From Marinobacter sp. es.048 (GTDB lineage: Bacteria > Pseudomonadota > Gammaproteobacteria > Pseudomonadales > Oleiphilaceae), in the NCBI RefSeq assembly GCF_900188435.1, contig NZ_FYFA01000002.1:930001-994000 (forward strand): 64,000 bases of DNA. Direction: 5' to 3'. The notes under the pieces were generated by a model that was not told the DNA's origin, ran no database searches, and saw only the letters and a list, made by a program, of their open reading frames with translations. Shown piece after piece: positions 25,763 to 34,097 of the stretch. Position numbers and translations under genes: made by a program. How positions within the stretch are numbered: position 1 is the first letter of the stretch; each line of letters starts with the position of its first letter.

Positions 25763-25790
25763 CCCGCCCAATAACAACCCAGCGGGCGGG
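25763..25790 (+). promoter_or_regulatory. 5'-UTR hairpin before the exported protein gene
   Basis: CCCGCCC (25763-25769) pairs with GGGCGGG (25784-25790), a 7-bp GC stem with a 14-base loop, ending about 25 bases before the start codon and clear of its GGAG. It is not followed by a T run, so it is more likely an mRNA leader element than a terminator. Confidence 0.35.
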
Positions 25791-25815
25791 AAACACTGAC
25801 ACTCAGGAGAACGCA

Positions 25816-26244
25816 ATGACCAAGCATGCAAAAACATCCGTACTTTTGGCCGCCCTGGTTTCGGGCGCTTTCGCAACCGGCTCGGCACTGGCCGCTGAGC
25901 ACAAGGCCGGTATCTGGACCAACGACCAGTCCGTTGCCAACGGCGTTGTATCCGCCAGAAAGGTGGTTGCCGAACAGAATGGCTGGCTGGTGGTTCATCG
26001 CACCGACGAATCCATGAAGCCGGGACCTGTTGTTGCCCATGCGCCATTACGCAAAGGCATGAACATGGATGTCGCCGCCATCCTGATCGAGGAAGTGCAA
26101 TCCGGTGACATGCTGATGTTGATGGTTCACAGCGAAGACGGCGGGATGAAAGCCGGTATTTTCGAATACACCCTGGGCGCCAGGGAAGACGGCCCGATCA
26201 AAAAAGAGGGCAAGCTGGTGATGTCGACCATCACAGCGAAATAA
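25816..26244 (+). CDS. Exported DUF7282-like protein
   Basis: A 142-residue protein with a signal peptide (SVLLAALVSGAFATGSALA, cleavage before AEHKAG). The mature domain (SVANGVVSARKVVAEQNGWLVVHR, later LLMVHSEDGG) has the pattern of beta-strand DUF7282-type domains, known mainly from archaea and secreted bacterial proteins; the match is by pattern memory only. Its position after the ECF sigma/anti-sigma pair and its own possible ECF promoter suggest it is a target of that sigma factor. A good CAGGAG ribosome-binding site precedes the ATG. Function unknown. Confidence 0.75.
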   Translation: MTKHAKTSVLLAALVSGAFATGSALAAEHKAGIWTNDQSVANGVVSARKVVAEQNGWLVVHRTDESMKPGPVVAHAPLRKGMNMDVAAILIEEVQSGDMLMLMVHSEDGGMKAGIFEYTLGAREDGPIKKEGKLVMSTITAK

Positions 26245-26253
26245 CCGCTGTCG

Positions 26254-26499
26254 TTATGACCGGCTCCTGCCATCCCCCTTCACACCCAGCCTGTCGAGAT
26301 ACAGGTGGAGCTCCGCCTCGCTCATATCGACATATTCGAGCACCCTGCCGTAGAGCATGGCGGTCGGGACATTACGACCGTTCAGCTCGCGTTGGGTTTC
26401 ATGCAGTACGTAAAGAATGATTCGTTCGGTGCGGGTAAGGCCGTCTCTGGCATCGGGGATAACCTCAAGAAGAGCGCGATCGTAGTCTGAACCGGCCAT
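26254..26499 (-). CDS. Small cytoplasmic protein of unknown function
   Basis: An 81-residue protein (MAGSDYDRALLEVIP to DGRSRS). It contains LTRTERIILYVLHETQRELNGRNVPTAMLYGRV, which has the look of a winged-helix segment, and a C-terminal acidic helix (MSEAELHLYLDRLGVKG). The frame is open to 26583 and would then seem to have a signal peptide, but that stretch is the antisense of a terminator hairpin, so I take the ATG at 26499 with its CAGG. It overlaps no other gene and is downstream of the lipoprotein gene on the same strand. Confidence 0.65.
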   Translation of the reverse strand: MAGSDYDRALLEVIPDARDGLTRTERIILYVLHETQRELNGRNVPTAMLYGRVLEYVDMSEAELHLYLDRLGVKGDGRSRS

Positions 26500-26544
26500 G
26501 ATGTACCTGGAATGGAGCAATGGACCAGCACATAGTAGCAGGCA

Positions 26545-26580
26545 GGCAGCGAAGCCCACAGTGGGCAACGCTGCCTTTTT
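26545..26580 (+). terminator. Rho-independent terminator
   Basis: GGCAGCG, inner GCCCAC, loop A, GTGGGC and CGCTGCC form a near-perfect stem (26545-26575) followed by five T on the plus strand. It would end rightward transcription coming from the sigma/anti-sigma/exported-protein unit, some 300 nt downstream of its last gene. Confidence 0.72.
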
Positions 26581-26589
26581 CACGTCAGA

Positions 26590-28119
26590 TCAGATCTGCT
26601 TGTAGACGACCTCGGACAGGCTGCTGCGGTTGCCATCGGTATCCAGGGTACGAATAGCGAAGTACCAGGTGCCCTCGGTGAGCTCGTCGACCAGCAGCTG
26701 GTCGACAGAAGCGTCTCCAATTGCCAGGCTCTGGTCCAGAGTTTCGGCGCTGGTTCCATAGACTACCTCGAAGCCTGCGATTTCACCCATAGCAAGGCTC
26801 TCGCCATTTTCACGGGTCAGCGGCGCAGTCCAGCTCAGCAGTGCGGAGTTTGCCGGAAGGGTTTCCTCGGGCGTAGTTTCAGTGACTGGCTCGCTGGTTT
26901 CAGTGTCTGTTCCTGTGTCCGCTACGGTCTCGTCGGTAGTGGTATCACTTGATGTATCACCGCCTGAAGTAACATCACCTGAAGTGTCGGGCTCAGTCGT
27001 ACCGGCAACCTGCTCGTCTGTTGAACCCGTAGAGGTATCAGTGCTGGTATCGGTTGAGGTGTCAGTGGTGCTGCCGGAATCAGTTCCGGCGGTTTCATCG
27101 CCGCCAGTCGTTCCGTCGGTGGTTTCACCGGAGTCGGTAACACTGGTATCACTCTCTTCGTTTACATCGGCAATGGTTTTGAAACGCTGCACGTTTCGGT
27201 ACTCGACAACCACCAGTTTCTGGCTGATGACGCTCGAATCCACGACATTCTGCAGCTCGGAGGATTGCAGCGCAGCGGCGCTGACCAGATCCGCCAACGC
27301 TACGTTGGTGCCATCACCCGTAATGCTAATCTGTCCGGTGGCGCTGACCTGTGTGGTGACATCGGCCAGCACAGCTGAGATCGAATCCCACGGGGCGTTG
27401 TCATTTACCAGTGCCAGGAATGCCGCATTGGCAATCGCCACCTGAATGGCATCCGCGGTTACGCCGGTCATTCCATTCAGATTGGTCAGGTCCGGGGGAG
27501 TCAGGCGCAAAGCACCGGCCGGAAGACCGAACCAGTTTTCGACTGTGGTGTAAGCACTGGAAATCGCTGTCGGTGAAAGACCGTCCGCACTGCGCTCTGC
27601 CAGTGTGACGGCCAGGTGGGTCAGCGGCGTAAGGTTGACCGTTTCCTTGCGTAGATCGCCAGCACCCAACAGACTGAAGTTGCTGTCCAGGGGCATGACC
27701 TGACCAAACGGCACTGGCTCGGCACCGGCCTGATCGCACTGGGGAACAACATCGCAGATCATGCGGGTGCCGCCGTCAGCAGAAAGTTCAACCAGGGCCC
27801 AGCCTTCGGCCTTACCCCGTAGCTGCCACGTGTAGCTGCCGTCGTCTGCGGTTAATACCGGTTTTGCTGCCTGGCGCTGGGGCGCGTAATAGCCATCCTT
27901 ATCGGCAATCAGGCGATTGGCAACAACCAGGCCTTGTTGAATGATTCCTTTGACTGCTGCGCCAGCGATCTGGACGGTAGGCTCAGGCGTCGCGGGAGCA
28001 GCCTGCGCCGCCGTGGTGCTTTCTTCACTTGAAATGTCCAGACCGCAGCCCGAAAGCAAAACGACCGCAGGTAACATCAGCAGTCCTTGCTTCGTTAATT
28101 TTGTGCCGCAATTTGACAT
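26590..28119 (-). CDS. Large lipoprotein with Ser/Thr/Asp-rich linker and C-terminal Fn3-like domain
   Basis: A 509-residue lipoprotein: MLPAVVLLSGCGLD contains the lipobox, with lipidation at the Cys near residue 25. A globular region of about 280 residues with Ala-rich helices follows (VNLTPLTHLAVTLAE, a pattern seen in surface lipoproteins). Then comes a low-complexity stretch of about 110 residues built from TDTSTDTSTG-like repeats, and a C-terminal fibronectin type III-like domain (ALLSWTAPLTRENGESL ... TWYFAIRTLDTDGNRS). The start is the ATG at 28119; a TTG one codon before it is unlikely. It is probably displayed on the outer membrane. Function unknown. Confidence 0.8.
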   Translation of the reverse strand: MSNCGTKLTKQGLLMLPAVVLLSGCGLDISSEESTTAAQAAPATPEPTVQIAGAAVKGIIQQGLVVANRLIADKDGYYAPQRQAAKPVLTADDGSYTWQLRGKAEGWALVELSADGGTRMICDVVPQCDQAGAEPVPFGQVMPLDSNFSLLGAGDLRKETVNLTPLTHLAVTLAERSADGLSPTAISSAYTTVENWFGLPAGALRLTPPDLTNLNGMTGVTADAIQVAIANAAFLALVNDNAPWDSISAVLADVTTQVSATGQISITGDGTNVALADLVSAAALQSSELQNVVDSSVISQKLVVVEYRNVQRFKTIADVNEESDTSVTDSGETTDGTTGGDETAGTDSGSTTDTSTDTSTDTSTGSTDEQVAGTTEPDTSGDVTSGGDTSSDTTTDETVADTGTDTETSEPVTETTPEETLPANSALLSWTAPLTRENGESLAMGEIAGFEVVYGTSAETLDQSLAIGDASVDQLLVDELTEGTWYFAIRTLDTDGNRSSLSEVVYKQI

Positions 28120-28445
28120 CAATTCACACCATTTACTTGACGAATTTGAGCGAATCTTACAGCGGCGATTTTCGGTTATATGCGGCGCAGTTCCGGATTT
28201 ATCGGGGCGATTCCGTCAGAAAATTGGCGTTTACGGAGAGATACACGTTGTGATGGGAGGTTACAGCCTGGAACACGGATTGCGGAGCATAAGACCCTGT
28301 TTTACTGTGTTTTTGAGCACAACGCTCAAATTCCGGCTTTACGACCGGGATGATAAGCGCGGTGCCTGATTACAAATTTAAACGTTGGTCAAATGGGAGC
28401 GGTTTCACAGTTTTCCGGAGGCCGCTCCCGGATAACGGAGATTCA
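28120..28445. other. 326-nt intergenic region, divergent promoters and one hairpin
   Basis: It separates the leftward lipoprotein gene from the rightward cyclotransferase-like gene and has no coding ORF I believe in. A perfect 8-bp stem, GGGAGCGG (28395-28402) with CCGCTCCC (28422-28429), lies about 16 bases before the start of the right-hand gene and may shape its leader. A smaller TTGAGC/GCTCAA hairpin lies near 28320. No T runs follow either. Confidence 0.6.
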
Positions 28446-28949
28446 ATGGCCCCCATGCTTTGCTTCAGCTACGGCTCCAACATGTCACATCGACGCATCC
28501 AGGCCCGGGTGCCATCGGCCCGGTTTGTAGCTGTGGCAGAGTTACCCGCCCATCGGCTTAGCTTTCACAAATCCGCTGGCGACGGCTCTGCCAAATGCGA
28601 TGCGGAAGAAACCGGCAATCCGGACGATCGGGTGATTGGTGTGGTTTACGAGATTGCCATTGCTGAAAAACCTGACCTTGATCAGCACGAGGCCCTGGGG
28701 TTTGGCTACGAAGAGAAGCAGGTAGAGTTGGCAGCAGGCGGCGACAGGCTTCGGGCCTGGATGTACTACGCAACGCGCATCAACAATGCGTTAAAGCCCT
28801 TCCATTGGTACAAAGACCACGTCCTTATCGGCGCCAGGGAGAACGGGCTGCCCGCCGAGTATATCGCTCAGATCGAAGCCGTTGAGTCCATTGACGACCC
28901 CAAACCCGAACGGCATGGGCGCGAGCTGTCTATCTATGGTAAGTCCTGA
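28446..28949 (+). CDS. Gamma-glutamylcyclotransferase-like protein
   Basis: A 167-residue cytoplasmic protein of the AIG2/GGCT fold. The substrate-binding YGSNM is at residues 9-13 (CFSYGSNMSHRRI), and the general-base glutamate is the Glu of LDQHEALGFGYEEK. This family releases 5-oxoproline from gamma-glutamyl peptides or performs related amine cyclotransfers. The frame opens 32 codons earlier, but ATG 28446, with GGAG before it, starts directly at the fold. It stands alone between opposing genes. Confidence 0.85.
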   Translation: MAPMLCFSYGSNMSHRRIQARVPSARFVAVAELPAHRLSFHKSAGDGSAKCDAEETGNPDDRVIGVVYEIAIAEKPDLDQHEALGFGYEEKQVELAAGGDRLRAWMYYATRINNALKPFHWYKDHVLIGARENGLPAEYIAQIEAVESIDDPKPERHGRELSIYGKS

Positions 28950-28952
28950 GCC

Positions 28953-29105
28953 TCACAGGGCATCGGGAAACACAGAGACAAGGTAATCAACCAGCGCACG
29001 GACTTTGGGCGTAACGAACTTGCGGATGGGATAGACGGCGGCATCGAGCATGGTGTTCTGGCCATGGATGCCTTTGTTCTTCAGCACCCGGCCTGAACCG
29101 GTAAG
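28953..29105 (-). pseudogene. C-terminal remnant of a LysR-family regulator
   Basis: Directly after the RND pump stop, the minus strand encodes about 50 codons (GSGRVLKNKGIHGQNTMLD, then AAVYPIRKFVTPKVRALVDY) ending in TGA. The YPIRK..TPKVRALVDYLV pattern is the typical C-terminal end of LysR substrate-binding domains. No start codon or helix-turn-helix belongs to it, so it is a fragment left by deletion. Its abrupt junction with the pump gene suggests that insertion or rearrangement removed the regulator. Confidence 0.72.
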
Positions 29106-29108
29106 GAA

Positions 29109-32100
29109 CTACGCCGACTGGCGGCGGTCCCGGACAGACTGGATCCACTTGTAGAACACCGGGACCAGCAACGTGCCAAGGACGGTTGCGGCAACCATGC
29201 CACTGAGAACCGTGATACCCAGGCTTACCCGGCTTGCCGCTCCTGCACCGCTGGCAAAGACGAGCGGTAAGACGCCAAGCACAAAAGACAGCGCAGTCAT
29301 CAATACCGCCCGGAAGCGCAGAACAGCGGCTTTCTGGGCGGCCTCGGCCGCAGACATCCCGGACTGGCGCAACTGCATGGCGAACTCCACGATCAGGATG
29401 GCGGTTTTAGTGGAGAGCCCGATCAGCAGCACCAAACCCACCTGGGCGTAGATGTTGTTCGCCAGCCCCACCAGCCAGAGTCCCGCCATGGCGCCGGCAA
29501 GGGCCAACGGCACGGCACCGAGCACCGCCACCGGGAGAGTCCAGCTTTCGTATTGGGCCACCAGGAACAGGTAAACAAACACCAGGGCCAGCAGGAAGAT
29601 CACCGCCGCCAGATTACCCGCCTGAATTTCCTGCAGGCTCTGACCGGCCCAACTGAATTCATACCCCTGCGGCAGGCTCTGTGAGAGCTCTTCCATGGTC
29701 GCGATCGCATCGCCACTGGCAAAGCCTGCTGCCGCCTCCCCGGAGATGGTTACCGAGCGCTTCAAATTGAAATGCTGGATGCTTGAGGGCCCGAGCACAG
29801 GCTGGAGCGAGGCCAGCGTGGTCAGCGGCACCATGTCGCCATCCCGGTTGCGGACAAAGTAATGGGACAGATCTTCGGGGCGCTGCCGGAAGTCGCCTTC
29901 GGCTTGCAGAAGCACACGGTAATTTTTCCCGAACCGGGTGAAGTCATTCACGTAAAGCGAGCCGAGCTGGGTCTGCAGGGTAGAGAAGATATCCGAGAGC
30001 TCAATGCCCAGGGCCTTCGCCTTGTTCCTTTCGACCTCCAGCAGATATTGCGGAATGTTCGCCCGGTAGGTGCTGTATACCCGGGATAGCTCCTCACGCT
30101 GGTTAGCCTCGTAAATAAGGCCATTCATCACCTGCGCCAGCTCCGAGACGTCCCTGCCCTGATTATCCTGCAGGCGGAAGTCGAAGCCGGATGAAGTGCC
30201 CAGCCCGGGGATCGGAGGAGGATTGAAGACCATCACCTGTGCCTCGGGGATTGTCCAGAGCCTGGAATACAGCCTTGGAATCACTGCGCCCAGACCAAGA
30301 CTGGCGTCTTCCCGTGCCTCCCAGTCTTTGAGCATGACAATCCCTAGACCGTTGTTCGTGGAAGCCCCACCCAGTAGCGAGAAGCCGGATACCGTAATGA
30401 AATCAGTTACTGCCGGATCTTCCAGAACCATGTCCGTTACTTTGGTGAGCACTGCTTCCGTCCGCTCCAGGGAAGCAGCATCGGGCAACTGCACATCCAC
30501 GAAAAGGAAGCCCTGATCTTCCGGCGGGACGAACGCCGAGGGCACTGACTTGAACAGGCCGGCACCGGCAACCAGGATCACCACCAGGGTAACGCCAACG
30601 AGAGCCCCTTTGCGCAGGAGCTGCACAATCAGCTTCGAGTAACCACTGGTTGTGCGCGTAATCAGTACCTCGAAAGGCCGGAGCCAGCCAATGGCCTTGT
30701 CCCCGCTCCTGCCAAGCAGCGCCACGCACAAGGCCGGGCTCAGGGTAAGCGCATTGATTGAGGAAATAATCACGGCCACTGAAATGGTGACCGAGAACTG
30801 TTGGTAGAGCTTGCCGGTTATCCCCGGCATGAAAGCCACGGGCACAAATACCGCGAGCAACACCAGCGTGGTGGCAATCACAGGGCCCGTAACTTCCGCC
30901 ATCGCCTTGGTGACTGCCTCGCGGATCGGCACCCTCTCTTCAGCAAGAATGCGTTCCACGTTCTCAATAACCACAATGGCGTCGTCCACCACAATGCCGA
31001 TCGCCAGAACCAGCCCAAACAGCGTGATGGTGTTGATGGAATAACCAAGCACCGACATGACGGCAAAGGTGCCGATCAGGGAAACCGGGATTGCAATACT
31101 CGGAATCAACGTGGCACGCCAGTTCTGCAGGAACAGGAACACCACCAGGATCACCAGGCCGACGGCCTGGAACAGCGTAACGATGACTTCACTGATGGAA
31201 CGGCTTATAAATTCCGTGGTGTCGTAAAGTACGGTGTAATTCACACCTTCCGGAAAACTTGCTGAAGACTCCTCAACCAGTGCTTTGACCCGTTCAGCAA
31301 CTTCCAGCGCATTGGCATCGGGAAGCTGGTAGATCACAAGGAATGCCGTGTCCTGATTGTTCAGCTTCGCGGTGGACGTATAGGAGCGCGAACCCAGCTC
31401 GATACGCCCGACGTCCCTCAGGCGCACAAAGCCGCCATCGGGCCTGGAGCGGAGAATGGTCTGGGCGAACTCGTCGGGATCTGACAGGCGTTCCCGGGTC
31501 TGGATACTGTAGACAAACTGCTGGCCCGCAGGCACGGGCGGCTGGCCGAGTTTGCCCGCCGCGACAATCTGGTTCTGCTCCCGGAGCGCGGCGGCAACCT
31601 CTGCAACGGTCACATCCAGTGAGGCCATCCGGCGAGGATCCAGCCAGACTCGCATGCTGTAGTCTTTCGCACCCATCACTTCTGCCGAACCCACCCCTGG
31701 CACCCGACCAAGGGCTTCGACCAGGTTGTTCGAGGCGTAGTTGCTGAGAAACACGCCATCCAGATCCGGTCTCTCGGACGTCAGGTTGATACCTATCAGC
31801 ATATTGCCGGCCTGCTTGCTGACTACCACACCCTGCCGGCGGACCTCATCGGGCAGCAACGGTTCCGCCAGGGCAACACGGTTCTGGACGTTCACCTGGG
31901 CGATGTCGGTATCGGTGCCACTTTCGAAGGTAAGAGTGATCTTGGCCAAGCCATCGCTGGAGGCGGTGGACTCGATATAGATCATGCCCTCCACCCCGTT
32001 CAGCTGTTGCTCTACCGGCCGGATAACCGCCTCCTCCACCACCTGGGAGCTGGCCCCGGGAAGCGAGGCGGTTACCTGGATCTGGGGCGGGGCCATGTCC

Positions 32101-32210
32101 GGATACATGTTGACCGGCAGAATGCGTAACGCCAGGAGCCCGGCCAGGGTAATCAATATGGAAATAACAAACGCGAACTTCGGTCGATGGATAAAAACCC
32201 GGCTGATCAT
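29109..32210 (-). CDS. RND multidrug efflux pump, inner-membrane permease (HAE1/MexB type)
   Basis: A 1033-residue pump, the usual length of AcrB/MexB proteins. The N-terminal helix (FAFVISILITLAGLLALRILP), the two large periplasmic loops and the 12 membrane segments are visible. The proton-relay aspartates are in VLAIGIVVDDAIVVIENVER, helix 4, and the GLSTKTAILIVEFA loop of helix 10-11 is typical. Its start overlaps the adaptor stop by four bases. No outer-membrane channel gene is adjacent, so it would depend on a TolC-like protein encoded elsewhere. Substrates are unknown. Confidence 0.95.
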   Translation of the reverse strand: MISRVFIHRPKFAFVISILITLAGLLALRILPVNMYPDMAPPQIQVTASLPGASSQVVEEAVIRPVEQQLNGVEGMIYIESTASSDGLAKITLTFESGTDTDIAQVNVQNRVALAEPLLPDEVRRQGVVVSKQAGNMLIGINLTSERPDLDGVFLSNYASNNLVEALGRVPGVGSAEVMGAKDYSMRVWLDPRRMASLDVTVAEVAAALREQNQIVAAGKLGQPPVPAGQQFVYSIQTRERLSDPDEFAQTILRSRPDGGFVRLRDVGRIELGSRSYTSTAKLNNQDTAFLVIYQLPDANALEVAERVKALVEESSASFPEGVNYTVLYDTTEFISRSISEVIVTLFQAVGLVILVVFLFLQNWRATLIPSIAIPVSLIGTFAVMSVLGYSINTITLFGLVLAIGIVVDDAIVVIENVERILAEERVPIREAVTKAMAEVTGPVIATTLVLLAVFVPVAFMPGITGKLYQQFSVTISVAVIISSINALTLSPALCVALLGRSGDKAIGWLRPFEVLITRTTSGYSKLIVQLLRKGALVGVTLVVILVAGAGLFKSVPSAFVPPEDQGFLFVDVQLPDAASLERTEAVLTKVTDMVLEDPAVTDFITVSGFSLLGGASTNNGLGIVMLKDWEAREDASLGLGAVIPRLYSRLWTIPEAQVMVFNPPPIPGLGTSSGFDFRLQDNQGRDVSELAQVMNGLIYEANQREELSRVYSTYRANIPQYLLEVERNKAKALGIELSDIFSTLQTQLGSLYVNDFTRFGKNYRVLLQAEGDFRQRPEDLSHYFVRNRDGDMVPLTTLASLQPVLGPSSIQHFNLKRSVTISGEAAAGFASGDAIATMEELSQSLPQGYEFSWAGQSLQEIQAGNLAAVIFLLALVFVYLFLVAQYESWTLPVAVLGAVPLALAGAMAGLWLVGLANNIYAQVGLVLLIGLSTKTAILIVEFAMQLRQSGMSAAEAAQKAAVLRFRAVLMTALSFVLGVLPLVFASGAGAASRVSLGITVLSGMVAATVLGTLLVPVFYKWIQSVRDRRQSA

Positions 32211-33376
32211 TGGCTCGCCTCACCCGTCTGGATGAGTGCCCCGGTTTGCGGGTCAATCTGTTTTCGAACAGCACTGACGGTAACTCCGGGCCGAACTTTC
32301 TGCAGGCCCTCGACGATCACCCGGTCACCGGCTTCGAGCCCTGAATTAACTACCAGCAGCGCACCTTCCCGGGAGCCGGTCTGGATAAAATGCTGGGTAA
32401 CCTGGTCCTGGTCATCAACCACCAGCACAAACTTACCTTCAATGGTTTCCTGAACCGCCACTTGAGGAACGAGCACCTGCGGCTCTCCCGACTGCCCCTC
32501 AACCCGGAGCGTTACGTAGAGGCCCGGCACCAGCACCGCGTCGGGATTGGGAAAGACCGCTCGCATCGCAACGGTGCCAGTGCTGGCGTCCGTCTGCACG
32601 TCGGCGAAATCCAGCACACCAGCCTGCTCATAGCGTTCGCCGTCTGGCAGGGTAAGATAGAGCCCCAGGGATCTGGATAACTCTTGAGCAGATTCTGCTC
32701 CCCTGCGGCGGAAGTTGATGAAGTCAGCCTCGTTGATCTGGAATTCGACGTAGACAGGGTCGGTAACCTGGACAGACGTTATGGCCCCGGAAGAGGGACT
32801 GACCACTGCTCCCACGTCATAGTTCAGGCGGCCGATCCAGCCATCAAAGGGTGCTCGTATTTCAGCGTACTCGAGGTTACTTCCTGCCTTCTGAACGGCC
32901 GCCTGGGCAGCCTGCAGGCGGCTTTCAGCTGCGCTGAAGCGGTCTTTTAGCTTGTCCAGGTCCGCAGCGGACAGAAAGCCTTTCTCCGACACCTCTTCTC
33001 CTCGTTTGAGATTTCGGCTCGCAGAATCCACTTCGGCGCGGGCCGCAGCCAGTTCAGCATCAGCCTGCTGGAGATCAGCGCTTGCGCGAGTGTCCTCAAG
33101 CCGGATCAGGAGCTCTCCCTGGCTGACTTTCGCGCCCTCGGTAAAAAGAACTTCCTGGATTTCAGCTTCTATGCGCGGCGTGATATCCGCTTTGGCGGAA
33201 GCGGCCGTTCTGGCAACAAAATCCCGGGAAGGCCGGATTTCACTGGCCTCAAGCACCACTACAGAAACGGCAACAGGATTGGTTTGCTTTGGCTCCTGAG
33301 GCTCAGAACAGCCTGTCAACAACAAACCTGCAAACACTGAAAACACGGCAATGCGGAATTTCTTATAGCCTTCCAT
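32207..33376 (-). CDS. RND efflux periplasmic adaptor (MFP) lipoprotein
   Basis: A 389-residue membrane fusion protein that links the pump to an outer-membrane channel. Lipobox: FAGLLLTGCSEP (Cys about residue 22). The central part shows the alpha-helical hairpin (ADLQQADAELAAARAEVDSA ... LQAAQAAVQKAGSNLEYAEI), flanked by lipoyl halves (IEAEIQEVLFTEGAKVSQGELL and RAPFDGWIGRL). The frame is open 14 codons further upstream; ATG 33376, preceded by AGGGA, is taken as the start. It is first in the two-gene operon with the pump. Confidence 0.92.
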   Translation of the reverse strand: MEGYKKFRIAVFSVFAGLLLTGCSEPQEPKQTNPVAVSVVVLEASEIRPSRDFVARTAASAKADITPRIEAEIQEVLFTEGAKVSQGELLIRLEDTRASADLQQADAELAAARAEVDSASRNLKRGEEVSEKGFLSAADLDKLKDRFSAAESRLQAAQAAVQKAGSNLEYAEIRAPFDGWIGRLNYDVGAVVSPSSGAITSVQVTDPVYVEFQINEADFINFRRRGAESAQELSRSLGLYLTLPDGERYEQAGVLDFADVQTDASTGTVAMRAVFPNPDAVLVPGLYVTLRVEGQSGEPQVLVPQVAVQETIEGKFVLVVDDQDQVTQHFIQTGSREGALLVVNSGLEAGDRVIVEGLQKVRPGVTVSAVRKQIDPQTGALIQTGEASQ

Positions 33377-33489
33377 CGTCTGTCTTCCCTGAAATGGCAG
33401 TCTCTTGGCGGGGTTCAATCAAGTCGAAAATAAGATTAGTCGAATCTTTGCTATATTTCCCTGAATCTTTCGTTTCAGAGATCCACTAA

Positions 33490-34017
33490 ATGACAATCCC
33501 CAAGACCGCAAAATTCGCTGCCGCCATACTCGGGCTTTCCCTGGCGGGATGCTCGATTCAGGACACCCTCTCGCTGGGCGTCGACGATCCATGTACGTCA
33601 TTGAAAGGAATCGTTGCCGACTATCCCTCCGGCTTTGAACAGTACCGGGGCAGCTCCAATGGTTTCAGCTCGGTTACCGTCTACACAACGAAGGAACAGA
33701 TTGTAAAAGGACACTGTGAAGTCTGGAGCTGGGCGAATGACGACAGCGCCTACGTCTGTTCCGGCAACACCCCCAACAACGAGGTGGCGACCACCAGGTA
33801 CAACACGGCCGTAAACTGGATGGGACAATGCCTGGGTAATGGCTGGACAAGCACGGAAGGCGAAAGAACGCGGGATGGAGAAAACGCTGGAACGGTGACC
33901 CGGTTTCGCTCGAACGAGGCTGGACAACCGAATGTGTCGGTTCACCGGGTAGCGTTCCGCGGCGATTCCGCGGTTTATGTTTATGTGGGAACGCCCAGCC
34001 GTTTAGCGGAGTTCTAA
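33490..34017 (+). CDS. Hypothetical lipoprotein
   Basis: A 175-residue lipoprotein with lipobox LGLSLAGCSI (Cys about residue 21). The mature protein contains four further cysteines (DDPCTSL, GHCEVW, YVCSGN, GQCLGN), which may pair, and a C-terminal beta-rich end (VSVHRVAFRGDSAVYVYVGT). I do not recognise the family. It is divergent from the RND adaptor with about 110 nt between, and converges on the livM-type gene. Confidence 0.75.
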   Translation: MTIPKTAKFAAAILGLSLAGCSIQDTLSLGVDDPCTSLKGIVADYPSGFEQYRGSSNGFSSVTVYTTKEQIVKGHCEVWSWANDDSAYVCSGNTPNNEVATTRYNTAVNWMGQCLGNGWTSTEGERTRDGENAGTVTRFRSNEAGQPNVSVHRVAFRGDSAVYVYVGTPSRLAEF

Positions 34018-34040
34018 CCAGAGAAACCCTGCCATTCGAA

Positions 34041-34073
34041 CAACAAAAAGGGCCACCATGAGAGGTGACCCTG
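34041..34073 (-). terminator. Rho-independent terminator of the liv-type operon
   Basis: On the minus strand AGGGTCACC, loop TCTCAT and GGTGGCCCT pair (one G-U), followed by TTTTTGTTG. It lies about 25 bases after the stop of the last permease gene. The plus-strand side has a shorter T run (GTTATTTT), so it may also end the convergent lipoprotein transcript. Confidence 0.75.
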
Positions 34074-34097
34074 TTATTTTCCTGGGTAAAGCAGGCT

